Shown here piece by piece: positions 43,495 to 51,224 of a DNA stretch of 64,000 bases. This DNA comes from PSRI01 sp041484195 (GTDB lineage: Bacteria; Bacteroidota; Bacteroidia; Chitinophagales; Chitinophagaceae). The DNA is taken from assembly GCA_041484195.1 (NCBI GenBank), contig JBGPHC010000008.1:62001-126000 (forward strand), in the 5' to 3' direction. The notes beneath the pieces were generated by a model that searched no databases, was not told the DNA's origin, and worked only from the letters and a program-made list of their open reading frames with translations. Position numbers and translations under genes: made by a program. Within the stretch, counting starts at the first letter, position 1, and every line of letters begins with the position of its first letter.

Positions 43495-43680
43495 TTTTCG
43501 ATTCCGGAGCTCTTTCACCAGGTATGCAAAACAGGAGGGAACTTTTGACCTAATACCATCATTCCAACCAAACATTCTTCCATCTTTCAAATCGAATTCA
43601 ATGCCATTGGGATGGGATCATACATGCAAAATATTTTCTAGAAATGATCAGGCTGGGTAGGAGTGGCCCAAAATAAAGAA

Positions 43681-43703
43681 CCTCCATCGAAATACGATGG
43701 AGG
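43681..43703 (-). terminator. Terminator ending the candidate RNA
   Basis: Perfect 9-bp stem with a 5-nt loop. The T-rich tract TTCTTTATTTT follows on the minus strand and CAATCTTTTT on the plus strand, so it may work both ways. Confidence 0.7.
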
Positions 43704-43810
43704 CAATCTTTTTGACGAGCCTACTAAGATTAGATGGGCTTCTAAGGATAGGACTTTAAGGATTCACTACGAAAAGTGACCTTTCATCAACTTGGTTTTC
43801 CACAGTTCGG

Positions 43811-44060
43811 GGACATTGGATCTTTGTCGGCGTTTTTCGAGGTGCAATTACATAGGAATATTGGCAATTGGTTTTCCTTGTCCGGATATTGGATTTCGCT
43901 AGAATAAGGTTCTGTGAAATTGGATTAAGGTATTCGGGTCTTTCTATTGGATATTGTTCTGGTTTTTCAAAGAAGAAAGTTGACTGATACTGGATTTTAA
44001 ACTACCCTTTCAAAGGATTTGGACTTCTAGTTATTTCTTGGACGGTTTTTGGGACATTGG
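43811..44060. repeat. Eight degenerate GGANATTGG repeats
   Basis: Plus-strand copies at 43811 (GGACATTGG), 43855 (GGAATATTGG), 43884 (GGATATTGG), 43916 (GAAATTGG), 43944 (CTATTGG), 43986 (GATACTGG), 44015 (GGATTTGG) and 44052 (GGACATTGG). Start-to-start spacing is 44, 29, 32, 28, 42, 29 and 37 nt. On the minus strand the unit reads CCAATnTCC. Confidence 0.6.
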
Positions 44061-44103
44061 ACGGCTGAGGTGTAGAATTCTCCTCATCAATCAACTTCTG
44101 GAA

Positions 44104-44134
44104 CAAAGATACTTCCCCTTAAAGCCTTGGGCAA
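44104..44134 (-). promoter_or_regulatory. Promoter of candidate RNA
   Basis: Minus strand: TTG (44132-44134), 20-nt spacer, TATCTTTG (44104-44111), exact consensus. No coding start follows within a useful distance. Confidence 0.6.
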
Positions 44135-44155
44135 GAGCAGTTTTGCTCTTTTTTG
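44133..44155 (+). terminator. Plus-strand hairpin with T run
   Basis: AAGAGCA-gttt-TGCTCTT followed by TTTTG. Shaped as an intrinsic terminator for a plus-strand transcript, yet the nearest plus-strand gene upstream is several kb away. It overlaps the -33 box of the minus-strand RNA promoter. Confidence 0.5.
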
Positions 44156-44342
44156 ATTTCAGGTATTTTACTGCCAGATGAGTAAAGTTCCAATAGAAGT
44201 GTTCCGTGTAATTCCGACTTTCGCTTTGGTAGATTTACGATTCATGCAGCTTGTATTCGGACCATTAATGAAGTATGATTCGCCAGGAATTAATGCTGTA
44301 CTGCATTTCGTCAAATTGGTAAAGATACGTGCCGGCCTGAAA

Positions 44343-45701
44343 TTACTTGGACAGGGAATGAATAATATCATATTTTGTTACGATATGATAGTTGCCGGTT
44401 TCATCCTTGCCGAGTACTGCCCCATTCTCTTTATTGATCAAACTGCTCAGTCTTTCGATGGGGGTATCGAATGAAACAACGGGATAGGGGGGTTCCAGAA
44501 CCGTAAGAACTGTCTGGTTCCTGATTTCAGGATTGCCAAATATCTTATTGAAGAGGCCGCTTTCAGAAATGGATCCCACCAGACCTTCGCCGTTCTTCAC
44601 CGGAAGATTTTCGATATCATATTTCTTCATCAGGTCAAAGGCCGCTGCCACAGTTTGGCCAGGATCAACTGTAATCAGGCTTTTGGCCCCCATCCCATTG
44701 ATGATGTCCCTGAAAGTTTTCACATCCATAAACCCTCTTTCCATCATCCACTGATCATTGTAAATTTTCGCAACATACCTGCTTCCATGATCGTGGAAAA
44801 TGCAAACCACCAGGTCGGTGGGTTTGAGGCGGGACTTGAGTTGCATAAGACCCTGAAGGCAGCTTCCCGCGCTATATCCACAAAACAAACCTTCTTCCTT
44901 GGCAATACGTCTTGCCATGATCGCTCCTTCCTTATCCGTGACCTGCTCAAAATAATCGATGACCTTCATATCATAATTCTTCGGAACAAAATCTTCTCCG
45001 AATCCTTCCGACACATAGGGGTGCACTTCGTTCATGTCAATTTCTCCGGTGCGAAAATATTTTGTGAGCAATGAGCCATAAACATCAATAGCCCAAATCT
45101 GTATCTGTGGATTTTTCTCCTTCAGGTACATGGCAGTGCCAGTGACTGTACCGCCGGTTCCTGCGGTGCAAACAAGGTGTGTTATCTTTCCATCGGTCTG
45201 CTCCCATATTTCAGGCCCCGTTGTTTCATAGTGCGCCATCCTGTTGGCAGGATTATCATACTGATTCATCAAACAAGAGTTCGGTATCTCGTTTGCCAGT
45301 TTTCTTGCCACGGAATAATAACTTGCGGGGTCATCGGGCTCCACATTTGTAGGGCATACAATCACCTCCGCGCCAACCGCTTTGAGGATATCAATTTTCT
45401 CTTTTGATTGTTTATCGGTCGTTGTGAAAATACATTTGTAACCCCTCACGCATGCCACCAGTGCCAGTCCCATTCCCGTATTTCCCGAAGTACATTCAAT
45501 AATAGTACCTCCCGGTTTGAGTTTCCCCTCCTGTTCCGCTACATCAACCATTTTCAGGGCCATCCGGTCCTTGATGGAATTACCCGGGTTGAAATAATCC
45601 ACTTTGGCTGCCACCGTGCAGGGCAGATCCCTTGTTATTTTATTGAGCCTGATCAGGGGTGTATGTCCGATGGTCTCCAGAATGTTTTTCTTAATATCCA
45701 T
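44343..45701 (-). CDS. Cystathionine beta-synthase-like PLP enzyme with CBS domains
   Basis: 452 residues. The PLP fold is 'NPGNSIKDRMALKMVD' with Lys44 as the Schiff-base lysine, 'ECTSGNTGMGLALVA' for substrate binding, and 'VCTAGTGGTVTGTAMYLKEKNP' as the phosphate loop. Two CBS domains follow from about 335 to the end. Heme-binding residues of the animal enzyme are absent, as in bacterial forms. It condenses serine or O-acetylserine with homocysteine or sulfide; which of the two cannot be decided from sequence. An exact TACCTTTG promoter element lies at 45722-45729. Confidence 0.88.
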   Translation of the reverse strand: MDIKKNILETIGHTPLIRLNKITRDLPCTVAAKVDYFNPGNSIKDRMALKMVDVAEQEGKLKPGGTIIECTSGNTGMGLALVACVRGYKCIFTTTDKQSKEKIDILKAVGAEVIVCPTNVEPDDPASYYSVARKLANEIPNSCLMNQYDNPANRMAHYETTGPEIWEQTDGKITHLVCTAGTGGTVTGTAMYLKEKNPQIQIWAIDVYGSLLTKYFRTGEIDMNEVHPYVSEGFGEDFVPKNYDMKVIDYFEQVTDKEGAIMARRIAKEEGLFCGYSAGSCLQGLMQLKSRLKPTDLVVCIFHDHGSRYVAKIYNDQWMMERGFMDVKTFRDIINGMGAKSLITVDPGQTVAAAFDLMKKYDIENLPVKNGEGLVGSISESGLFNKIFGNPEIRNQTVLTVLEPPYPVVSFDTPIERLSSLINKENGAVLGKDETGNYHIVTKYDIIHSLSK

Positions 45702-45721
45702 AACGAATTGTTATACTGCGG

Positions 45722-45729
45722 CAAAGGTA
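45722..45729 (-). promoter_or_regulatory. Promoter -7 element of the CBS-like gene
   Basis: TACCTTTG on the minus strand, exact TAnnTTTG, 21 nt before the ATG. Confidence 0.45.
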
Positions 45730-45914
45730 TGATATAGTCAAGAGACCCTGTCGGGTTTTGCAACGCAGTAATTTGAAAAGAAAACTTAAAATATTTCCAG
45801 TGGATTCGATCTAAAATCCGGGTGTGACATCGAAAACCCTTTATCGTCGCAGGTATTGCCCACAGATTTATTTTCGGGTAAACAAAGACCAGGGTGGATG
45901 GATGGACCCGTTAC

Positions 45915-46424
45915 TCAGGATTTCTGCCTCTGTAGCTGGCGTTTTCTGCGGCCGAGATAATGATCCAGCAAAAATAATCCCAGAATTACATTGAAGAACA
46001 TGATGACTTGCAGAACGGGTGTGCTGATATATTTTGAGAGATTCCAATTTGAAAATTCAAGACTGTGGGCATTGGAGATGTCGCCCCATTCGGTAGTGGC
46101 AAAGAGATAAATGAGCATGCCCGTAATCAAAATGAGAAAAAAAGCCGCAATGCCGAAAATGATTTTATTATTTAGATATTTATTCGTTGCCTTTAAAACA
46201 TGATACCCGGCAATTTCCTCCATCACTTTTTTGGTGAAACGCATAGATGGAACTTCGGATTCCTGAGCCTTCAGCAATTCCCGAATTTGGAGGAGATCCA
46301 AATATCTCGAACGCCAATTGGGATCAGTCTGGATTAGTTTTTCGATTGCCGGCCTTTCGGAATCGGGGCACAAACCATCTATATAGTCCCATAGTTGGCT
46401 ATCCATATTTGTCGGGGCATTCAT
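45915..46424 (-). CDS. Putative anti-sigma factor, two membrane helices
   Basis: 169 residues. The helical N-terminus ('DSQLWDYIDGLCPDSERPAIEKLIQTDPNWRSRYL') resembles anti-sigma N-terminal domains without the zinc His/Cys motif. Two hydrophobic helices follow near 86-107 and 135-155, and a basic tail (GRRKRQLQRQKS). Its ATG overlaps the sigma-factor stop as ATGA (46421-46424), which makes it the probable cognate anti-sigma. Confidence 0.75.
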   Translation of the reverse strand: MNAPTNMDSQLWDYIDGLCPDSERPAIEKLIQTDPNWRSRYLDLLQIRELLKAQESEVPSMRFTKKVMEEIAGYHVLKATNKYLNNKIIFGIAAFFLILITGMLIYLFATTEWGDISNAHSLEFSNWNLSKYISTPVLQVIMFFNVILGLFLLDHYLGRRKRQLQRQKS

Positions 46425-47005
46425 ATCATTTCATTTATTTCATTTGACCAATGGATTTCCAGTTTTTCTTTTAAACGCTGCCTGGCACGGTGCAATCTCA
46501 CTTTGGCGGTATTGGGATCAATTCGCAGGATCATGGCTATCTCATCCAGATTTTGTTCCGCATTATAAAACAGGGTTAATATAGATGCATCTCCCCGCGA
46601 CAATAATTTCATGGCTTTCTTCACCGTGTTCTGCCTGGATTGCTGTTCCATTCTTTGTTCACCTGTCTGCCATTCAAGCTGCTCCATCCCCGGCCTCGTC
46701 TTATCATCATCCAATGAATCAATCGGCAACCTTTTTTTTCTGAGATAGCTGAAGCAGGTATTTTGGGTGATGGTGTAAAGCCAAGTGCTGAACCTGGCGG
46801 TTTCTCCCTTAAAATCAGAAAGAAATCTATAAGCTTTCACAAATACGTCCTGTGCAAGTTCTTCCGCATCTTCTCTTCGGGGAACATATTTCAAGGCCAT
46901 TGTAAATACATAATTCTGGTAACGGGTTACCAGTTCCGCATAGGCATTCTGCTCACCTTGAATTACCCTGCGGATGATCTCATTATCGGGAATTCCGTCA
47001 TCCAT
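46421..47005 (-). CDS. ECF-type RNA polymerase sigma factor (RpoE-like)
   Basis: 194 residues. The sigma-2 region is 'LVTRYQNYVFTMALKYVPRREDAEELAQDVFVKAYRFL' and 'RFSTWLYTITQNTCFSYLRKKR'; the sigma-4 region is 'TLFYNAEQNLDEIAMILRIDPNTAKVRLHRARQRLKEKL'. It is coupled by a 4-base overlap to the anti-sigma gene. The divergent DUF6249 membrane protein is a frequent neighbour of such pairs in Bacteroidota and a likely target or sensor. Confidence 0.93.
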   Translation of the reverse strand: MDDGIPDNEIIRRVIQGEQNAYAELVTRYQNYVFTMALKYVPRREDAEELAQDVFVKAYRFLSDFKGETARFSTWLYTITQNTCFSYLRKKRLPIDSLDDDKTRPGMEQLEWQTGEQRMEQQSRQNTVKKAMKLLSRGDASILTLFYNAEQNLDEIAMILRIDPNTAKVRLHRARQRLKEKLEIHWSNEINEMI

Positions 47006-47166
47006 CTCAAGACCTGATACTAGCCTTCGGGCAATAAGGTTACATATTTAATAAGAAAAACGACATGATTTCTCCCAAAGTTTTTCGGAAAACATGTAAC
47101 CCTGGCTTCACAGGTGGAGTATCAATGGATATAACAGTCAATCTTAACCAATAAAACATTCAAACA

Positions 47167-47523
47167 ATGATGGGCTCGGAAGTTTTGATACCAATCTTAG
47201 TTCCCCTGGGGGGATGCGCCTTGGTCTTTGGCATTGTCTATCTCAAGACCAGGGAAAATCTGGCAATGATTGAAAAAGGGATGAATCCAAAGGAATTCGC
47301 CAACAGACCGGCTCCTTACAGGAACCTGAAAGCCGGTTTGCTCCTGCTCGGGGCAGGTCTCGGTCTCCTGCTGGCCTATCTTATTGATTTCGCATCACCT
47401 CTTATTAATGGAGAGGACAACCCTGCTATTTATTTCGCATTGATTGCCATTTTTGGCGGTCTGGGTCTGATCGTATCCTATAAGATTGAAAAGAAGGAAT
47501 TGCTGGACAAAGCGCAACAATAA
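47167..47523 (+). CDS. DUF6249-like small membrane protein
   Basis: 118 residues. A first helix (LIPILVPLGGCALVFGIVYL) is followed by the conserved cytoplasmic 'TRENLAMIEKGMNPKEF' block and two further helices, then a basic tail. The 'EKGMNP' motif is characteristic of the DUF6249 family, which is often encoded beside ECF sigma/anti-sigma pairs. Role unknown. Confidence 0.8.
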   Translation: MMGSEVLIPILVPLGGCALVFGIVYLKTRENLAMIEKGMNPKEFANRPAPYRNLKAGLLLLGAGLGLLLAYLIDFASPLINGEDNPAIYFALIAIFGGLGLIVSYKIEKKELLDKAQQ

Positions 47524-47699
47524 TAGGTTCTATTAAATTACACTTTGGAACTTACCTTGAAAGAGATGAGTTTCCGGATGCAACTGAATGAAATTTCAAT
47601 CCAGATAAATGCCGGCCGACAATAATGTCCTTAATTGACGGGCAATATCTTCTGTCCCTGCGATTGAAATTCGCTGCCTTCGGAAACCAGCATTATGGC

Positions 47700-49292
47700 T
47701 TATTTGGCCAACTCTTCCAAACCCTTTTTTACAGTCGGATCTTCCATATTATTTACTTCATAAAATCCTTCGGTTCGCCAAATCTGACGAGCGAAAAGAC
47801 TCTTGAGTCTTTCGGAGAGGAATTGCTTGTCTTTTTGAGAGATCCCATTCAAATTGATGCTGTCTGTTTTTGCAAAATTCACAAGTTCATCCATGATAGG
47901 AGCCGAAACATGGAATCCATTCGCAAATTCCGTAGGCGTTTTGTATTGTTGAAATAGGCCATTGTGTTGCACATAATACCGGTACACAAAATTGCCGATG
48001 GTATTTTTTCGGTAGAGTTGCGATATGCTTGTGTCAATGGAAGTGGTATCCAGCGGTACAAATACATCGGGCGTAATGCCTCCTCCTCCATAAACCAGCT
48101 TGCCTCCTGGTGTATAATAAGGCTGGCCAATGACTTTTTTATTGCTGTCTGCATTCAATAATTCACCATTATGATATCTGTCAATCACTTCTTCATTATA
48201 GTTCTCCATCCCTTTTTCGTATGATTTTTGAATGGACCTGCCAAGCGGTGTATAATATCTGGCTACGGTCAGTCTTAAAGCAGATCCATCACTCAGATTG
48301 TATTGTTCCTGCACCAGGCCCTTGCCGAATGTTCTCCTTCCGATTATTTCGGCCCTATCCCAATCCTGCAAAGCGCCACTCAGAACTTCGCTGGCCGAAG
48401 CAGTTCCTTCATCTACCAGTACAACCAGTTTCCCTTTTTCAAAAATACCCTGCCTTTGGGCACGGTATTCCTGTTTAGGCGTGTGACTCCCTACAGTATA
48501 TACGATCAATTTATTTCCATCAAGGAATTCATCCGCTATTTGTGTGGCTTCCTGGAGGATCCCGCCTCCATTATCCCGGAGGTCGAGCACCAGTTTTTGC
48601 AAGCCCTTTTCTTTAAGAGTTTCCATCCCCTCCATGAATTCTTCATAAGTGGTCTCCGAAAATTTATTCAGTTTAATGTAGCCGGTCCCCGGAGCAATCA
48701 TATATGCAGCATCCCTTGAATAAATGGGAATGATACCCCTTGTGATCGTAACCTGAATGGGTGAATTATCACGCAAAATGAGTACGGACACTTTTGAATT
48801 TCTTTCACCACGCAGCAATTTTCGAACCTTGTCACTTGTGATGCCATTACCTGCAACAACAGAATCTCCCACTTTCAAAAACCGATCTCCTACCTGCAAT
48901 CCTGCCGTTTCGGAGGGGCCTCCTTTTAATACGCTCAGCACACTGATCGTGTCGTTGAAAATATTGAACTCAATGCCAATGCCTTCAAATTTTCCGGCAA
49001 GGTCTTCATTCACCTGTTGCAAATCTTTTGAAGGAATATAAACCGAATGGGGGTCAAGATGATTGAGCATTTCCTGAATTGCAGCGTCGGCAAGAGTGTC
49101 TTCATGAATCGGATCAACATATCTTTTTGAAATGAGATCCAGCACTTCCTGGACCGGGCCCGATCTATCCCTCGAAAAAAAACCGCTGCCCGGCACAGCA
49201 TTATCTTTGATCCGGTAACCCAATACAATTCCTGAAATCAACACGAGGGCAAAGATCAATGGAAGCCATACCCTGGATTTATTATTACTCAT
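47700..49292 (-). CDS. S41-family C-terminal processing peptidase
   Basis: 530 residues from the ATG at 49292; an upstream in-frame start at 49334 adds 14 residues that are not needed. A membrane anchor (WLPLIFALVLISGIVLGY) is followed by a PDZ domain ('VSVLKGGPSETAGLQVGDRFLKVGD') and the S41 catalytic core ('DLRDNGGGILQEATQI', 'VLVDEGTASASEVLSGALQDWDRAEIIG', 'TFGKGLVQEQ'), which contains the Ser/Lys dyad. It cleaves C-terminal regions of periplasmic proteins. Divergent from the GlcNAc kinase-like gene. Confidence 0.93.
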   Translation of the reverse strand: MSNNKSRVWLPLIFALVLISGIVLGYRIKDNAVPGSGFFSRDRSGPVQEVLDLISKRYVDPIHEDTLADAAIQEMLNHLDPHSVYIPSKDLQQVNEDLAGKFEGIGIEFNIFNDTISVLSVLKGGPSETAGLQVGDRFLKVGDSVVAGNGITSDKVRKLLRGERNSKVSVLILRDNSPIQVTITRGIIPIYSRDAAYMIAPGTGYIKLNKFSETTYEEFMEGMETLKEKGLQKLVLDLRDNGGGILQEATQIADEFLDGNKLIVYTVGSHTPKQEYRAQRQGIFEKGKLVVLVDEGTASASEVLSGALQDWDRAEIIGRRTFGKGLVQEQYNLSDGSALRLTVARYYTPLGRSIQKSYEKGMENYNEEVIDRYHNGELLNADSNKKVIGQPYYTPGGKLVYGGGGITPDVFVPLDTTSIDTSISQLYRKNTIGNFVYRYYVQHNGLFQQYKTPTEFANGFHVSAPIMDELVNFAKTDSINLNGISQKDKQFLSERLKSLFARQIWRTEGFYEVNNMEDPTVKKGLEELAK

Positions 49293-49310
49293 TCGTCTTA
49301 ATTTGTATGT

Positions 49311-49318
49311 TATCTTTG
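49311..49318 (+). promoter_or_regulatory. Promoter -7 element of GlcNAc kinase-like gene
   Basis: Exact TATCTTTG, 35 nt before the ATG at 49354. No TTG at the -33 distance. Confidence 0.45.
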
Positions 49319-49353
49319 AAACCACGAATTTCATGAAATAAGTTTAATTAATC

Positions 49354-50226
49354 ATGGCATCTGCAAAATTGATTGCCGACAGCGGATCTACTAAAGCTGA
49401 GTGGTGTTTAATGATCGGGCAAAAAAGACAGATAATATTTACCCAGGGAATCAGTCCCTATTTTCTGAATACTGAACAAATCACCAAATTATTATTGACA
49501 GAACTGAAGCCCTCGATTGGAAAGGTGAGGATAGATGAAGTGTACTATTACGGGACGGGTTGCAGCAATCCCGCCAATGTGAGGATCGTCAAAAAAGCCA
49601 TTCAAAATGTCTTCGGACCGGTGCATTCGGAAGTGACCCACGACCTGATGGGTGCAGCCAGGGCTCTCTGTGGCAATCGGAAAGGAGTGGCCTGCATTTT
49701 GGGCACCGGCTCCAATTCATGCTATTATAATGGTAAAAAGATCGTAAAAAACAGCCCGGGATTGGGATATATATTGGGAGATGAAGGAAGCGGAGCCTAT
49801 CTCGGGAAAAAGGTGATTCAATATTACCTGTATAAGACATTTGATACAGATTTGAATGATAGGTTTGATGCCCGGTACCATACGAATAGCGTTGAGATCC
49901 TCGAAAATGTTTACAAGAAACCGCTACCCAATCGCTACCTGGCTTCATTTGCCTTATTCCTGTCGGAAAACAGGGGCCATTATATGATTGAGAATATTAT
50001 TGAAGATGGTTTGAATGATTTTTTCTTTCAGCATATCTGTAAGTATCGTGAAAGCTGGACCTTGCCCGTAAGTTTTATTGGAGGTGTAGCTTATCATTTC
50101 AAAGACGTTTTGGAGGAACTTTGTAAATCATACGAACTGGAATTGGGCAAGGTGCTTCAGAATCCGATGGAAGGATTGATCAGGTATCATTCCAATGGCG
50201 TTTCAGCCAAACCCGGGAAAAACTAA
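49354..50226 (+). CDS. N-acetylglucosamine kinase-like protein (BadF/BadG/BcrA/BcrD ATPase family)
   Basis: 290 residues. 'LIADSGSTKAEWCLM' is the phosphate-1 loop, 'CILGTGSNSCYYNG' phosphate-2, and 'YILGDEGSGAYLGKKVI' the adenosine/sugar region of the ASKHA fold. Predicted to phosphorylate GlcNAc (or a related amino sugar) with ATP. The next gene, 95 bp downstream on the same strand, is MurQ, so both probably serve amino-sugar and cell-wall recycling, upstream of NagA/NagB-type reactions. Substrate specificity is inferred. Confidence 0.85.
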   Translation: MASAKLIADSGSTKAEWCLMIGQKRQIIFTQGISPYFLNTEQITKLLLTELKPSIGKVRIDEVYYYGTGCSNPANVRIVKKAIQNVFGPVHSEVTHDLMGAARALCGNRKGVACILGTGSNSCYYNGKKIVKNSPGLGYILGDEGSGAYLGKKVIQYYLYKTFDTDLNDRFDARYHTNSVEILENVYKKPLPNRYLASFALFLSENRGHYMIENIIEDGLNDFFFQHICKYRESWTLPVSFIGGVAYHFKDVLEELCKSYELELGKVLQNPMEGLIRYHSNGVSAKPGKN

Positions 50227-50321
50227 CAGGGTCAATATTCTATATTTTTCATCCTTAACAATAAGATTTTAACCCTGACTAATAAATTGATTAAACCCAC
50301 GAAATTCTGTTTTGAAAATAT

Positions 50322-51146
50322 ATGAACGCATTTCAAAAAATCACTGAAGAGTCCTCCAGGTACAGACACCTGGAAAAGATGAGTATCATTGAACTCCTGG
50401 TGAATATCAATGCCGAGGATCAGACAGTTCCCTTTGCAGTGGAGAAGGCTATTCCTCAAATAGAAAGACTCGTAAGCGTGATAGCAGACAAGATGCTTGC
50501 GGGTGGCAGGCTTTTCTATATTGGAGCAGGAACCAGCGGGCGCCTGGCCATGGTGGATGCCAGCGAATGTCCACCGACATACGGTGTACCAGCCGAGCTT
50601 GTGATCGCTGTAATTGCCGGAGGCGAAATTGCCCTGACTAAAGCAGTGGAAAATGCGGAGGACAGCAAGACCCAGGGTTGGCAGGACCTGAAATCGCACC
50701 ATGTGAATGGGAAAGACGTTGTTATTGGCATTGCAGCGAGCGGCACGACTCCTTATGTGATAGCCGCACTGAAAAAATGCAGGGAGCATGGTGTTGTAAC
50801 CGGCTGCATCACCAACAATCCGGGCAGCCCCATCGTATCGGAATCGGATTTCCCGATCGAAGTTCTAGTGGGGCCGGAATTTGTAACCGGCAGTACCAGG
50901 ATGAAAAGTGGTACTTCCCAAAAATTGGTACTGAACATGATCTCAACGACTGTCATGATCCAACTGGGTCGCGTGGAAGACAATAAAATGGTAAATATGC
51001 TTCTTAGCAATGAAAAATTGCTGGATAGGGGTACAAAGATGTTGATGGAACAACTGAATCTCACTAATTATGATGAGGCCAATAAATTACTCCGCAAATA
51101 TGGAAGCGTAAAAAAAGCCGCGGAAAATTTCCTGCATAGCCATTGA
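50322..51146 (+). CDS. murQ: N-acetylmuramic acid 6-phosphate etherase
   Basis: 274 residues. SIS-fold blocks 'FYIGAGTSGRLAMVDASECPPTYG' and 'VVIGIAASGTTPYVIAAL', and 'GSTRMKSGTSQKLVLNMIST', are diagnostic. Glu82 and Glu113 correspond to the catalytic Glu83 and Glu114 of E. coli MurQ. It removes lactate from MurNAc-6P to give GlcNAc-6P, which NagA then uses. Paired with the GlcNAc kinase-like gene. Slightly shorter than E. coli MurQ (298). Confidence 0.94.
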   Translation: MNAFQKITEESSRYRHLEKMSIIELLVNINAEDQTVPFAVEKAIPQIERLVSVIADKMLAGGRLFYIGAGTSGRLAMVDASECPPTYGVPAELVIAVIAGGEIALTKAVENAEDSKTQGWQDLKSHHVNGKDVVIGIAASGTTPYVIAALKKCREHGVVTGCITNNPGSPIVSESDFPIEVLVGPEFVTGSTRMKSGTSQKLVLNMISTTVMIQLGRVEDNKMVNMLLSNEKLLDRGTKMLMEQLNLTNYDEANKLLRKYGSVKKAAENFLHSH

Positions 51147-51224
51147 TCAATTTATTTACCATGATTCATTGCTTTTTTGAAGAATAAGCAGTAATTTCTT
51201 ACGTTGTAAACCAAAATTCTGCTC

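Larger units (their letters stand above)
43668..44097 (-). ncRNA. Candidate non-coding RNA, about 430 nt
   Basis: Seen on the minus strand: promoter TTG-N20-TATCTTTG (44104-44134), then about 390 nt with frequent stops in all frames, then a 9-bp hairpin CCTCCATCG/CGATGGAGG (43681-43703) followed by TTCTTTATTTT (43670-43680). The interior holds eight degenerate copies of CCAATnTCC (see the repeat entry). It does not show the conserved cores of RNase P RNA, tmRNA, 6S or SRP RNA by eye. Function unknown. A plus-strand transcript ending at the 44133-44155 hairpin is the alternative, but no plus-strand promoter is visible. Confidence 0.45.
43400..44342. other. 943-bp gene-free region holding aldolase promoter and a probable structured RNA
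   Basis: No protein frame is credible. 43465-43494 is the aldolase promoter. 43668-43703 is a terminator. 43704-44100 carries eight degenerate repeats. 44104-44134 is a minus-strand promoter. 44133-44155 is a plus-strand hairpin with a T run. 44156-44342 has nothing recognised beyond the 3' flank of the next gene. Confidence 0.55.

Noticed and set aside
43811..44060. CRISPR array from the repeated 9-mers
   Set aside because: Repeats are far too short and degenerate, spacing is irregular and no cas gene is nearby.
43668..44155. tmRNA, RNase P RNA, 6S or SRP RNA in the 43.7-44.1 kb gap
   Set aside because: No tRNA-like 3' end, no RNase P core blocks and no SRP tetraloop context seen; left as an unidentified candidate RNA.
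44178..44474. Plus-strand 98-codon frame overlapping the CBS-like gene end
   Set aside because: Antisense to the CBS-domain coding region; no independent evidence.
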